Notes under the pieces: generated by a model
Database searches by the model: none
What the model was told of the DNA's origin: nothing
What the model saw: only the letters and a program-made list of their open reading frames with translations
Part shown: positions 29,547 to 40,230 of the stretch, piece by piece
Position numbering within the stretch: position 1 is the stretch's first letter
Layout of the letters: every line of letters begins with the position of its first letter
DNA from: an uncultured Verrucomicrobiales bacterium
GTDB taxonomy: Bacteria; Verrucomicrobiota; Verrucomicrobiia; Verrucomicrobiales; Akkermansiaceae
Direction: 5' to 3'
Length of the DNA stretch: 64,000 bases
Assembly: GCA_949373085.1 (NCBI GenBank)
Contig: CASICJ010000027.1
Span: forward strand, 19,961-83,960
Translations under genes and position numbers: made by a program

Positions 29547-30206
29547 TTAATCATCCACCACGACTCCATCCTTAATGGTCAAAACGCGATCCCCAAAAGT
29601 TGAAAGACCGGTATCATGAGTAACGACAACCAGAGTAGCATTTCGTTCCTCCACGACTTCCATCAAAATATCCATAATCTCCTCGCCATTCGCAGAATCA
29701 AGATTCCCAGTCGGCTCGTCGGCGAAGATGATTGACGGAGAGTTCACAAGCGCCCGAGCAATAGCCACACGCTGTTGCTCGCCACCTGAAAGTTCTGCCG
29801 GCAGGTGATCAAACCGCTCTGAAAGACCGACTCGACACAAGGCTGACTTAGCCAATTCTTGATCCGATTTAAGCCCAATTAGCCCAGGCACCATAACATT
29901 TTCAATCGCAGTCAGCTCTGGCAATAGAAAGTAGTTTTGAAAAATATAACCAATTTTTTCGTTCCGTAAGCTTGCCTGATTACCTGATGACAATTGATAA
30001 AAATCGGTTCCATCAATAAGAACACGTCCCTCGTTAGGATTTTCCAACCCTGCTAAGGTATACATTAAGGTCGTCTTTCCGGCACCACTTGGACCACAAA
30101 GAAAAACTTTTTCTCCAGACTCAATCCTTAAATCAACCCCCCTAAGAACTTTAATCTTCTTCTTGGCTAGAGTATACGAAAGATAGACCTTATCAGCCTC
30201 AATCAT
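29547..30206 (-). CDS. LolD-like ABC transporter ATP-binding protein
   Basis: [62 protein letters not shown]. Confidence 0.85.
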   Translation of the reverse strand: MIEADKVYLSYTLAKKKIKVLRGVDLRIESGEKVFLCGPSGAGKTTLMYTLAGLENPNEGRVLIDGTDFYQLSSGNQASLRNEKIGYIFQNYFLLPELTAIENVMVPGLIGLKSDQELAKSALCRVGLSERFDHLPAELSGGEQQRVAIARALVNSPSIIFADEPTGNLDSANGEEIMDILMEVVEERNATLVVVTHDTGLSTFGDRVLTIKDGVVVDD

Positions 30207-31483
30207 CGGCTACCGATACTCTCGATGGTTTGGAAGATCGCGGTAATCATGAGATAGGCCATCGAGCCAATCAGCACCGCCATGACCAACAAAACGGCCG
30301 GCATAATTAAAGCCATAATTGCCTGAAGGGAGTTATTGAGCTCCTTATCAAAGCGATCGGCTGCCTTCCTAAGCGACTTATCGATCTTACCAGTTTGCTC
30401 ACCAACTGAGACCATATCAATCAGTAGCGGAGCAAAAGCACCGGTCCTGCTGAGCGAGGCGGAAAGCGACCGGCCATCACCAACCCATTCGAGCATTTCA
30501 CCCAGATGCTTTTGCAAATAAAGGTTCGGAGTTGCCTCTTTTGTAAGTTCAAGAGCCCTCAAAAGAGGGAGACCATTCCCAACGAGATTTGCCATTGTCT
30601 CTAGAAATTGAACGTAAAACCGATGTTCGATTACTCTACCAAAAAGGGGTAGCTTAAGTTTCACCCGGTCCCAAGTTGGCCGGTTAGCCTCGTTTTCTTT
30701 CCATGCCTTGAAGAGAACCAAGCTCGCGGCGATCACCAAAAGGAGGACAATCCACCATTTCATAAAGAAATCAGAAGTCCCCATGAGGAGCTTAGCACCA
30801 AGTGGAATCTGACCGCCGGCGCTACTTTCGATTAAGCCAGTCAGCTGCGGAATAAGCTGAGTCACGAAAACTATCCCTACTCCGACCCCAGCCAGAACCA
30901 AAAAACAGGGGTAAATTAGCGCAAGAACAACCTTTCCCTGGAGCTCTTGCAAGGTTTTGAGGTAATGGGCTTGGCGCTCCAAAATTGTATCAAGTGCACC
31001 GCTTGCCTCACCTGCAGCTGCAAGATTACAATAGAGAGAGCCAAAACTTGGACTCACTCGTTTCAAAGCCGACGAAAAGCTATTACCATCCCGAACCAGC
31101 TGACGAATCTTGGATGAAACTATCTTGAGGCTACCCAGCTCTTGGCGATTTTCCATAGCCTTGAGAGCAGGCTCAAGCTGTAAACCGGCGGCCAACATAT
31201 CCGAGAGTTCCTCGGTGAAGAGAACAATCTCACCGCGCTTTAGCTTGACTGGGCCTTCTGGGATAACCTCCTCCTTAGCTTTCGCCACTCCAGTAGCCAC
31301 TGGAACACTCTTCCCCGCGACCTTTTTGGGCGAAACTTTGCCACTAGCACTTTCGCTCATCGAGACTGGTTGTAGTCCCTTCCTGCCAAGTTGGCGAAGC
31401 GCCTCACCCCGGTCCCCAGCATCAAGAGATCCAGACACTACCGAACCTCCTCCGTTGAGCGCTTTGTAAGTAAAACTAGCCAC
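30203..31483 (-). CDS. Type II secretion/type IV pilus F (PilC/GspF) inner-membrane protein
   Basis: FTYKALNGGGSVVSGSLDAGDRGEALRQLGRKGLQPV; two GspF domains. Confidence 0.9.
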   Translation of the reverse strand: MASFTYKALNGGGSVVSGSLDAGDRGEALRQLGRKGLQPVSMSESASGKVSPKKVAGKSVPVATGVAKAKEEVIPEGPVKLKRGEIVLFTEELSDMLAAGLQLEPALKAMENRQELGSLKIVSSKIRQLVRDGNSFSSALKRVSPSFGSLYCNLAAAGEASGALDTILERQAHYLKTLQELQGKVVLALIYPCFLVLAGVGVGIVFVTQLIPQLTGLIESSAGGQIPLGAKLLMGTSDFFMKWWIVLLLVIAASLVLFKAWKENEANRPTWDRVKLKLPLFGRVIEHRFYVQFLETMANLVGNGLPLLRALELTKEATPNLYLQKHLGEMLEWVGDGRSLSASLSRTGAFAPLLIDMVSVGEQTGKIDKSLRKAADRFDKELNNSLQAIMALIMPAVLLVMAVLIGSMAYLMITAIFQTIESIGSR

Positions 31484-31503
31484 CTTTTTAAATATTTAAG
31501 TTC

Positions 31504-33270
31504 TTAGTGGCCCGATGCTAAATCAGTTGCAGTTACTGAAACAACTTCCTCAATTGTAGTAACCCCCTTCATTACCTTACACCAGCCATACTCTCGCATC
31601 GGAATAAACCCGTCCTTAACAGCTTGTGCCTTCAGAATACGAGAATCCGAATTCTTTGCCACAAGCTCTTCCATCTCATTACCAATGAGAATGACCTCAT
31701 AAATCGCTAAACGTCCTGAGAAACCGGTATTTCGACACTTATCACAACTACCCGGCTCATAGGCCTGCCCAGTGACATGATCGGGAATTTCAAGGCGCGC
31801 TCGCTGATCGAGTGGAACCTCAACCGGCGTTTTACAATGATTGCATAAGCGCCGCACCAATCGCTGGGCCAAAAAAGCTCGGACTGAAGCAGCGACCAAG
31901 AAGGGCTCAACCCCCATATCGACTAATCGACTAATCCCTCCGAGAGCATCGTTGGTGTGCAAGGTCGAGAACACCAGGTGCCCAGTTAGCGAGGCTCGGA
32001 TCGCAATCTCTGCAGTCTCGAGATCACGAATCTCACCAAGCATAACAATGTTTGGGTCGGCCCGCAGGATCGAACGTAGCCCACTTGCAAAAGTTAGACC
32101 AATTTCACTCTTAACCGCGATTTGCATCACACCCTCAAGCTTGTTCTCTACCGGATCCTCGATCGTCACAATCCGCGTATCAGAAGTATTTAATTCGCTT
32201 AGAAAGGAGTAGAGACTTGTCGATTTACCAGAACCAGTCGGCCCCGTGATTAAAATTATCCCATTAGGAAGACTTAAAATACTTTCAATTTTCTTGAGAA
32301 CAAAATCCTCCATACCAAGAAGTTCCACATTAAACTTTTCTTGATTCAAAAGACGCAAACTCACAGATTCCCCCTCCACTGTCGGGACAGTAGCAACACG
32401 GACATCGATTGAGGACCCTTCAAATTGAAGATTGATTCGACCATCCTGAGGGAGACGCCGCTCAGCAATATCAAGCTTCGACATAATCTTCAGGCGAGCA
32501 ATGACTGAGGATTGGAGTGACTTAATTTGATCAGGGACTGCAATATCAATTAAACCACCATCGACACGGTACCGAATCCGAAGGTTGTCAACCAAAGGCT
32601 CCACGTGAATATCAGTCGCTTTCTGATCGAGTGCTTCGCGGATAATTTGGTTCACGAATTTCACCACGCTAGCCTCCTCATCCTCTACCTCGTCAATAAC
32701 GCTGGCCTCATCCTTCATTTCAAGGTTATCGAGATCGAGATCTCGGCCTTCAAGCAGCTGCTCGAACGTGTCAGCACCAACCCCATAAAGTTTCCGCAGA
32801 GCTTCATGCACCCGGCGGCGCGAAGCCATATGCCAAACAATTGGCATATCAATTGCCTGAGCAGCTGCCTGACGCGCCATGAGGTTTAGCGGATCGTAGG
32901 TTGCCATGTGCAATCGGACACCCTCACCTTCGCCTTCGATTTCAAGCGGAAGAACCCGGTATTTAAGAGCAACCTGCGGCCCGCAAGCAGCGCGGAGCAT
33001 TAATGGACTCTCGAACACATTAATCTCGGCTAGCCACTCCATGTGAAGATCCTGTGAGAGTTGTTCCATGTAAGGCTCCTCGTCGACCAATCCGCTGTCT
33101 AGGATACCGTCGAGAGGCGAACTTTGTTGATGGCTAGCCTCATCCACTGCTTCCTGAAGAGCAGGGAGGTCGGAGCAACCGGTTTGGCGGGCGGGCTTGA
33201 GAAGGAGCTCAGTCATTTGTTGTCTAAGTATTGATAAAACGCTCGCATTGGAAAGTTCTGTCTGCCCCAA
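31504..33270 (-). CDS. GspE/PilB family assembly ATPase
   Basis: ITGPTGSGKSTSLYSFLSELNTSDTRIVTIEDPVENKLEGVMQIAVKSEIGLTFASGLRSILRADPNIVMLGEIRDLETAEIAIRASLTGHLVFSTLHTNDA; CxxC zinc motifs. Confidence 0.95.
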   Translation of the reverse strand: MGQTELSNASVLSILRQQMTELLLKPARQTGCSDLPALQEAVDEASHQQSSPLDGILDSGLVDEEPYMEQLSQDLHMEWLAEINVFESPLMLRAACGPQVALKYRVLPLEIEGEGEGVRLHMATYDPLNLMARQAAAQAIDMPIVWHMASRRRVHEALRKLYGVGADTFEQLLEGRDLDLDNLEMKDEASVIDEVEDEEASVVKFVNQIIREALDQKATDIHVEPLVDNLRIRYRVDGGLIDIAVPDQIKSLQSSVIARLKIMSKLDIAERRLPQDGRINLQFEGSSIDVRVATVPTVEGESVSLRLLNQEKFNVELLGMEDFVLKKIESILSLPNGIILITGPTGSGKSTSLYSFLSELNTSDTRIVTIEDPVENKLEGVMQIAVKSEIGLTFASGLRSILRADPNIVMLGEIRDLETAEIAIRASLTGHLVFSTLHTNDALGGISRLVDMGVEPFLVAASVRAFLAQRLVRRLCNHCKTPVEVPLDQRARLEIPDHVTGQAYEPGSCDKCRNTGFSGRLAIYEVILIGNEMEELVAKNSDSRILKAQAVKDGFIPMREYGWCKVMKGVTTIEEVVSVTATDLASGH

Positions 33271-33324
33271 TGTTGATGAATTCTAATTTTTCGCAAGCAA
33301 AGTGATTTTCGTTTGCACGATTAG

Positions 33325-33552
33325 TCCCTTGAGATTAGTCTCCGACACTGCCTGATACGCCAGAAGTGGTTGATTGGCCGACCCGATATTATTACAAATG
33401 GGGGTTGCCCCCAGAAAGTCAATGTCATGCCTTCGTTGGAAGATTGCGATTTGATGGAGACCCCCAACCTACTGAGCTTCGGGAAAGCGGCTCATGCGCC
33501 ACGGACGGTTAGGCAGTAATCCTAAAACCCGCTCTTCTCGGAGCGGGTTTTT
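33325..33552 (+). ncRNA. Candidate structured RNA in the gspE-like/TPR intergenic region (family not assigned)
   Basis: Closing stem actgcct(33347-33353)/aggcagt(33511-33517), inner pairing agtggttg(33365-33372)/caacc-t-act(33465-33473), hairpin tgagc..gctca on the 3' side, followed by a GC hairpin and T run. Confidence 0.35.
33524..33552 (+). terminator. Intrinsic terminator, possibly bidirectional
   Basis: aaaacccgctcttctcggagcgggttttt. Confidence 0.85.
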
Positions 33553-33573
33553 CGTTATTTGGGCACCGTGGCC

Positions 33574-36180
33574 CTAACGAACAGGAAATCCGCCCGCTTG
33601 GAATCGGCGGCGCTGCTGGTGGAGCTCCCACCTACCTGAAGCGCGTCCTAAAACCTCATTCTTTATGGAGCGAGCACTCCACTTCAATGCTTCTTCCCGA
33701 TTTTTTCGGGCAAAGTTAATCTCACCCATGGTGTCAAGGTAGGCTGCCGATTGAGGTTTCATCTCTAACGCCTTCATTAAATACGCCTCAGCCTCTTCAA
33801 GACAACGATTAGCACGGGATGCTAGCCACGCGAAATTGTTGTAAGCATTATCATCCTTCGGGAACATCCTGATCACTTCCCGGGCATAATTTGCAGATTG
33901 GGCGAAGAGCTGGTCGTGCAACTCGTTTAATCCAACTTCCCGAAGGACTGGAAAGAGTTCATTGGCGAGATAACCGTCACGGGGAAGAATGCGGTGAGCT
34001 TCAGAAAACACTGTGACCGCCCGATCAATATTACCATTCTCTATTGCAACCGCACCTTGAGCCACCAGAACCTGAAATCTGTCTCTCATTAGAAAAATTC
34101 CACCAGTCACTCCGCCGTAACTAGAAATCAAAGCCGCCACTTCACGGTAAGCCAATGCTTCTTTCCAATTACGAAGAGTCGCAGCACCGGCCGAGAGACC
34201 CTCGATGACATCGTCAATACCACCATAATCTCCGGGAACAGGAACGGCTTCACTTCTCAAAAGCGCCGCTCGCAAACTTTGATGACTCTCGCCTATCAAT
34301 CCAACCTGAAGTTGCTGGGCGGCGATCGCCTCAAGCTCTTTCACGGTTCCCGACGAAAGAACTCGCGCTCGTTCGATTATTTCCTTCCACCCCTTCTTGC
34401 CTGCCAATTTGAAAGCCAGACCTTTCTGCATCATGAAAATGGAGCTGACAGTCTCAACTTGAAATTTAACCCTTTCGAGATTGTCGATGGCATCATTAAT
34501 CCTTCCCCCATCAAGCGCTATAAGGTAGCGCAGAAAATTACTGTCAACTCCTAGATTCGCCTGCTCCTCGCAAATACGAACCAACTCACTTTCCCGATTA
34601 CGATATTGAAGAATCTGAAATAATTTCTTCAGACCATCCAGAGCTTCTTCGGATTTCAGCACAGTCAAAACAACCCTTTCGAAAACTTCGTTATACCTCT
34701 CTGGGAAAACCAGCAAATGACGGTTGGAAAACGAACACGTCAATGCCAGCCGCTCGTCCATCGATATTTTTGGCATTATTTCCCCAAGAAGATTGAAGAT
34801 CCAAATATGCTCTTCATCACTATACAGCATCTCACCAAGAAAAACGGAAGCGGTCGCGTCATGTTCCTCAATTTCCCGCGCAACGGCAGTCACGACCGAA
34901 AGAGGCGCCGAGAAATACATTTCACGAGCCAAGGCCGAATGACTAATTTCAGGTTTGCCTCTAGCAGCATCAAACACAGCTAAAGCCGTATCTTTTGCAT
35001 TATCAACCCTGCCCCGCCCCTCTAAAAACTCAACTGCCGAAATCATTCGATCGGTCTCGATTCCACGCCCTTCATTTTGCAACTCCTTTTCGACCTTCAA
35101 AGAAAGTGAATCAATCCAATCTTCCAGCTCTGATGCATCCGGCACCCCAATCAGTTTCTGAGCACTGATATATTCCTCCTGCATCAAATGATAGCTGATT
35201 TTCGCTCCCAAATATCCACTCCCTAGACCTTCAACAACCTCCTTTCCTCCGCCCATACGAAATAAGTTCATTCGGGCCTCACGCTCCTCGCTCTCTTGTT
35301 TACTGAGATAGAGAACAGACTCATAGGCCTTTCTCTTAGCCTCAGCATCCCCTCTATAATCGGCGAGGGTCCACTTGATATAATTCTGCACTGGTAGCCC
35401 AAGCTTCCCAATTTCAAGAAGATACTCAAAGTAAGGCTCAAAATCACCCTCGACCAGCGCTGCGATCACCTCTGTTGAACGATCGCCCAACCGAGCTGCT
35501 TCTTTCCGAAGTAATCCGGCATCACCCTTGACCCGAAGATATCCTAAATAACGTTGAAAGTCTTCCGCTCGATCTCCCTTCCGAAGTCGCTCTAACTCCT
35601 GATCAAGTCCGCCTGTCACATCGAGAAGATGCCCCAGGCGAATGATATGATCATATTTGTCGCTCAGGCCCAAAATTTCCTTAGCCTCATCATATTTCTC
35701 GTTATTTAGATACCCCCGAATAATTCGAGGCATATATTGAGCGATCATGGCATCCATTCTCGAGACCACCCGGTCACTCATCTCGACGCGACGGAGTCTT
35801 AAAATTAAGTCAAACTCTTCAAGAGAGCGCAATTGCTCCAGAACGGCAACCCGACCACGCGGCGAAGACTCCAAATACCGATCAATTAATACCAACACCT
35901 TTTCTGAAGTATCCGGAGTGATTCCGAGGAGGAGCTTCTGAGTCAACACGGATGCTCTGGCCGAAATTTCTGGATCTTCGTTTTCAGCAAGCTCTTGAAG
36001 CAAAGCGAGGGCATCTTCCCCGGTCTCCCAGATCTCGTTCATTGCTTCCACTCGAACCCCGTAATCTTGTGAGCCGAGTGCCTCGCGCCACTTTTTCTTC
36101 TGAGCTGGAGTGATCCCCGCACCCGACGCAAAAAGGCCCAAGGTAAGAAGCGTAGCTAGTAGTAGCAAAACCTTACTCAT
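33574..36180 (-). CDS. Secreted TPR-like/HEAT-like repeat protein
   Basis: Signal peptide; C-terminal TPR YNNFAWLASRANRCLEEAEAYLMKALEMKPQSAAYLDTMGEINFARKNREEALKWSARSI. Confidence 0.65.
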   Translation of the reverse strand: MSKVLLLLATLLTLGLFASGAGITPAQKKKWREALGSQDYGVRVEAMNEIWETGEDALALLQELAENEDPEISARASVLTQKLLLGITPDTSEKVLVLIDRYLESSPRGRVAVLEQLRSLEEFDLILRLRRVEMSDRVVSRMDAMIAQYMPRIIRGYLNNEKYDEAKEILGLSDKYDHIIRLGHLLDVTGGLDQELERLRKGDRAEDFQRYLGYLRVKGDAGLLRKEAARLGDRSTEVIAALVEGDFEPYFEYLLEIGKLGLPVQNYIKWTLADYRGDAEAKRKAYESVLYLSKQESEEREARMNLFRMGGGKEVVEGLGSGYLGAKISYHLMQEEYISAQKLIGVPDASELEDWIDSLSLKVEKELQNEGRGIETDRMISAVEFLEGRGRVDNAKDTALAVFDAARGKPEISHSALAREMYFSAPLSVVTAVAREIEEHDATASVFLGEMLYSDEEHIWIFNLLGEIMPKISMDERLALTCSFSNRHLLVFPERYNEVFERVVLTVLKSEEALDGLKKLFQILQYRNRESELVRICEEQANLGVDSNFLRYLIALDGGRINDAIDNLERVKFQVETVSSIFMMQKGLAFKLAGKKGWKEIIERARVLSSGTVKELEAIAAQQLQVGLIGESHQSLRAALLRSEAVPVPGDYGGIDDVIEGLSAGAATLRNWKEALAYREVAALISSYGGVTGGIFLMRDRFQVLVAQGAVAIENGNIDRAVTVFSEAHRILPRDGYLANELFPVLREVGLNELHDQLFAQSANYAREVIRMFPKDDNAYNNFAWLASRANRCLEEAEAYLMKALEMKPQSAAYLDTMGEINFARKNREEALKWSARSIKNEVLGRASGRWELHQQRRRFQAGGFPVR

Positions 36181-36264
36181 ATTGATTGGATATTATAAAG
36201 GTGCTATTTTTTCTCAACCACGCAAGAAATCATCCGAAAAGTTCACTCATGGCTTGTGATGAAG

Positions 36265-36489
36265 TTACCCACGGCCGCGAATCAGCCGAATCAGTAGAAA
36301 AATCACTAAAATTCCTACGAGAACACCTGACAACATTAGGGAATACTTCGAAACAGGAAAAACCTCATCAAAAACCCCAAACTCCAATAACTTTGCCTCG
36401 TATTCGGGAGCGATGAACCTTCCGAAGACAAAAAATATACCGGCAGATGCCAAAAGGCCCCAGGTCGCTGACAATTGACGCTTTTTCAT
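36265..36489 (-). CDS. Small two-TM membrane protein overlapping mnmE by 4 bp
   Basis: Two hydrophobic helices; coupled to the mnmE stop. Confidence 0.55.
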   Translation of the reverse strand: MKKRQLSATWGLLASAGIFFVFGRFIAPEYEAKLLEFGVFDEVFPVSKYSLMLSGVLVGILVIFLLIRLIRGRG

Positions 36490-37817
36490 TTTCCAATACA
36501 GAAGTTGCTAAAAATCTCACCTAAAATCTCCTCAGTATCAACGATACCAGCAATTTCACCAACTGCTGTGAGAGCTTCCCTTAAGTCAAGAGCCGTTATT
36601 TCAGGATCATCCCCCCCCCGCAGAGAGGCAATTGCCCGAGTCAAGGAAGATTGGGCACGTGTCAAACACGCCTGATGCCTTGCATTAACCGCAACGGAAT
36701 GATCCCCCCAGTGGGCTTCATCAAGCGATAATAATTCAGCAATCGCACTCTCTAGATCGTCAAATCCATCACCCGATTCACAGGAGATTCTTAAGCCTTT
36801 TACCTCAGCCCAGCTAGTATCCTCAAGATCTGATTTATTTAGAATATCGAGTTTTCGGGCTCCATCGGGGATATTAACCTTAGCCGATTCTACCAAACAT
36901 TCGCTGAGGTCCCTGATCACCAATACCAGATCAGCCCTGGCCACTTGACCGTGTGTCATCGCAATTCCCTCTCGTTCGATTTCGTCACTAGAATCCCTGA
37001 CTCCCGCCGTATCAATCAATCGAAGCGGAATACCCCGCAAATTCACCACTTCCTCAATCGTGTCTCGAGTCGTCCCTTCCCGGGAACTCACGATTGCACG
37101 TTGATATCCCAACAACCGATTCAGCAAGCTAGATTTGCCAACGTTGGGTTTACCGAAAATCACCGTCCGAACGCCTTCTCGTAAAATTCGACCCTGATCA
37201 GCAGTTGCCAGCAAACCAGCAATCGAAGTGGACAGCTCTAACAGTGTCTTGCAAAGCACCTCTCCGACTTGCGGATCGATATCCTCTTCGGGAAAATCAA
37301 TAAAGGCCTCCATATGGGCCGTCGTACCAAGCAACTTTGCACGGATTGCCTCACAAGTTCTCCCGAGCCGGCCATCTAATTGTTCATTTGCAGAACGCAA
37401 AGCCATCGAAGTCTGAGCCGAAATCAGATCCATTACTGCCTCGGCTTGGGTCAAATCCATCCGCCCGTTCATAAAGGCCCTTTGAGTAAATTCCCCCGGT
37501 CCAGCTGGGGCCGCTCCTGCCTCCACAAACCTTTCCAAAACACGCCGCGTCACCATGATCCCACCGTGTCCTGTGAACTCAACGACATTCTCACCCGTGT
37601 AACTCCCCGGACCTTTAAATGTAACGAGTAACCCCTCATCAATCACCCGACCTGTCTCATCTTCAATCGAACGCAGGCCCACTCTCCTTGGCTTGGGCAG
37701 TATTCCACCCCTCATCACCGAGACCGCGATTTCAAAAGCGCGCATACCAGACAGCCGGATCACCGAGACCGCCCCCATACCAGGGGGGCTTGCGATAGCG
37801 ACAATCGTTTCAGACAT
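36486..37817 (-). CDS. mnmE: tRNA-modification GTPase MnmE
   Basis: ETIVAIASPPGMGAVSVIRLSG, GKPNVGKSSLLNRLLGYQRAIVSSREGTTRDTIEE, C-terminal FCIGK. Confidence 0.97.
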   Translation of the reverse strand: MSETIVAIASPPGMGAVSVIRLSGMRAFEIAVSVMRGGILPKPRRVGLRSIEDETGRVIDEGLLVTFKGPGSYTGENVVEFTGHGGIMVTRRVLERFVEAGAAPAGPGEFTQRAFMNGRMDLTQAEAVMDLISAQTSMALRSANEQLDGRLGRTCEAIRAKLLGTTAHMEAFIDFPEEDIDPQVGEVLCKTLLELSTSIAGLLATADQGRILREGVRTVIFGKPNVGKSSLLNRLLGYQRAIVSSREGTTRDTIEEVVNLRGIPLRLIDTAGVRDSSDEIEREGIAMTHGQVARADLVLVIRDLSECLVESAKVNIPDGARKLDILNKSDLEDTSWAEVKGLRISCESGDGFDDLESAIAELLSLDEAHWGDHSVAVNARHQACLTRAQSSLTRAIASLRGGDDPEITALDLREALTAVGEIAGIVDTEEILGEIFSNFCIGK

Positions 37818-37822
37818 CAGAA

Positions 37823-38917
37823 TTAGACTGAAAGAACTCTATCTAACTCCTCAAGGCACCGTTTATTTTGCTCCGGTGTTCCGATCGAAATCCGAACCCA
37901 CTCGGGCAGCTTGTAGCCACGCATGGCTCGGACTATCACACCTTTCTTCAAAAGCGCAGAGAAGACACGATCACCATCACGCACATTCACAAGTACGAAA
38001 TTTGCGTGACTAGGAACAAATTCCCAGCCCCGCTCCGCAAAGGAAGACTCAAAATAACGCCGACCAATTGCATTATTGCTCACCGTAGCAGATATGTGTT
38101 CTTCATCCTGAATCGAAGCGAGAGCAGCGGCCTGAGCAATAGAATTAGCATTGAAAGGCTGGCGTGATCGGTTGAGCAAGCCCGCCACTTCTGAATTTGT
38201 TACCCCGTAACCAATCCTCAAAGCCGATAGACCTTGCGCCTTCGAAAAAGTTCTCATCACGCAGACGTTGCGACCTTCTTTGACATAACGAATAGCATCT
38301 GGAGCTTCTTCAAGAAACTCGTGGTAAGCCTCATCAAAAACCGCGATCACATGATCGGGCAATCCAACCATGAAACGGTCAATCTCTTCTTGGCCCACCA
38401 AAGTGCCGGTCGGGTTGTTGGGGTTAGCAATAAATACAAGTCGCGTCTCCGGAGTGACTGCATTGAGCATTGCGTCCAAATCGTGGACAAAGCCAGGGTC
38501 AGGAACTTCAACGTAATCAGCCCCGAAAAGCGTCGCCATTAATTTGTAAACCACGAAGGCGTGCTCCGCAGCAATCAGCCCAGCTCCCGGCTTCAAAAAG
38601 GAATGGCAAAGCAACTCGATAATTTCGTTAGAACCATTACCAAGAACGATATTTTCGAAAGCAACTCCGTGCTTCTCTGCGAGCGCGGTTCGCAAGCGGT
38701 ATCCTCCGCCATCAGGATAGATATGAGCATTTTCGATCGCCTCAGCCATCGCAAGCTTTGCCTTAGGGGAAGGCCCCAGAGGATTCTCATTACTGGCAAG
38801 CTTTACGATTTCATCCGGTTCCAATCCCAACTCTCGCGCCGTCTCCTCGATCGGCTTTCCCGGCTCGTAAGGGACCAAATCGCATACCCACTGATTACCA
38901 TAACCCGTAATGCTCAT
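37823..38917 (-). CDS. hisC: Histidinol-phosphate aminotransferase
   Basis: KLASNENPLGPSPKA, NPNNPTGTLV, FSKAQGLSALRIGYGV. Confidence 0.92.
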   Translation of the reverse strand: MSITGYGNQWVCDLVPYEPGKPIEETARELGLEPDEIVKLASNENPLGPSPKAKLAMAEAIENAHIYPDGGGYRLRTALAEKHGVAFENIVLGNGSNEIIELLCHSFLKPGAGLIAAEHAFVVYKLMATLFGADYVEVPDPGFVHDLDAMLNAVTPETRLVFIANPNNPTGTLVGQEEIDRFMVGLPDHVIAVFDEAYHEFLEEAPDAIRYVKEGRNVCVMRTFSKAQGLSALRIGYGVTNSEVAGLLNRSRQPFNANSIAQAAALASIQDEEHISATVSNNAIGRRYFESSFAERGWEFVPSHANFVLVNVRDGDRVFSALLKKGVIVRAMRGYKLPEWVRISIGTPEQNKRCLEELDRVLSV

Positions 38918-38973
38918 AGCGTGAAAATAGCGGAGTTCCTCTTCATCGCAAGCCCGATTGAAAACAAGCCGAG

Positions 38974-39654
38974 TTAAGTCTTAACCCCAGTATAAATTGA
39001 AGCAATCCCACCACTCAAAGGCTGACACACGCAATCCCGAAAATCAGCGTTCTTAAAGAGCTCAATCATCTTCTCACCATAAGGAAACTCTCCAATCGTA
39101 CCTGCAAGATATTGGTAGGCACCTCCTTGACCAGTCAGCAACCCAGCTACCTTTGGAAGAATTTTGTTTAAATATAACCCGTAGGGCTTCTTAAGAATTC
39201 CGCTCGGTTGCGAGAAATCGAGAACCAGTAGGTGCCCACCCGGCTTGATCACCCGGCCCATTTCCCGAAGAGCTTTCTGCCAATTTTCCATATTGCGGAG
39301 ACCAAAAGCTGCCGTCACGACATCAAAAGTGTAATCCTCAAAGGAAAGATTCATCGCATCCTCAACTTGGGTCTCCTGCACACCTCCTTCAGTCGCATGA
39401 GCTAGCATTTCGGGACAAAAGTCCGTTCCCAGCACCCTAGCCCCGGGACATCTTTTCTGAATTTCAAGGGCAAGATCTCCAGTCCCTGTCGCGACATCAA
39501 GCACGTGCTTCGGGTTCCAGCGACTCACGATCCGCCCAACTTTCCTTCGCCAAAGAATATCAGTCCCCATACTGAGAACATGATTCGTAATGACATAGCG
39601 ATCTGCGATTTTAGCAAACGCTCCTTTGACGAATTTAGGGTCTTGTCCGCTCAT
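38974..39654 (-). CDS. ubiE: UbiE/MenG-type demethylmenaquinone methyltransferase
   Basis: FAKIADRYVITNHVLSMGTDILWRRK, LDVATGTGDLALEI, AAFGLRNM, GG..LVLDFSQP. Confidence 0.92.
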   Translation of the reverse strand: MSGQDPKFVKGAFAKIADRYVITNHVLSMGTDILWRRKVGRIVSRWNPKHVLDVATGTGDLALEIQKRCPGARVLGTDFCPEMLAHATEGGVQETQVEDAMNLSFEDYTFDVVTAAFGLRNMENWQKALREMGRVIKPGGHLLVLDFSQPSGILKKPYGLYLNKILPKVAGLLTGQGGAYQYLAGTIGEFPYGEKMIELFKNADFRDCVCQPLSGGIASIYTGVKT

Positions 39655-40184
39655 GAATCATCTTCGGCCGTTGGCTCTGGGAGAATATCCACGTAAATCC
39701 CAGGATCGCTACCTGGAATCTCGATCGCCCCCACCGTCTTAGTATAAAATTCCTTAGGGCCCACGCCGCCGATAAAGGCATAAGCGTAGCCTGCTTCTCG
39801 TTGAGCTTCGAGAGCTTTGAACAACAAGGCCTTCCCTAGCCCAAGCCCCCGCGCTGACTCAGCCACTCCTGTTGGTCCAAAATATCCCTTCGCCGTTGTT
39901 TCATAACAGGAAAATCCAAGAATCTCTTTACCCTTCGTCGCTATAAAACAAGCCACTGGCTGCCGCGAAAAAGCGACCTGCACCTCACTCACCCACTTCG
40001 GGGAAAAGTGGACCCCTACGAATTTTTGAACAAGGTGAAGCTCGTAAGAACCTGGTCGACGCAAAACCACCCCGTTTTCACTAAGTTTTGAGTAAACACC
40101 CTGACTTTCCGGCAGATCATAAAGCCGCACCAACATATCAATCATCGCGAAAACATGATCACATTCATCGACCTGGAAATCCAT
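39651..40184 (-). CDS. GNAT family N-acetyltransferase
   Basis: GFSCYETTAKGYFGPTGVAESARGLGLGKALLFKALEAQREAGYAYAFIGG. Confidence 0.75.
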   Translation of the reverse strand: MDFQVDECDHVFAMIDMLVRLYDLPESQGVYSKLSENGVVLRRPGSYELHLVQKFVGVHFSPKWVSEVQVAFSRQPVACFIATKGKEILGFSCYETTAKGYFGPTGVAESARGLGLGKALLFKALEAQREAGYAYAFIGGVGPKEFYTKTVGAIEIPGSDPGIYVDILPEPTAEDDS

Positions 40185-40230
40185 CTGTAAATTTCACCGA
40201 TTAACAAATTAATCGACCGAATTGAGATGA

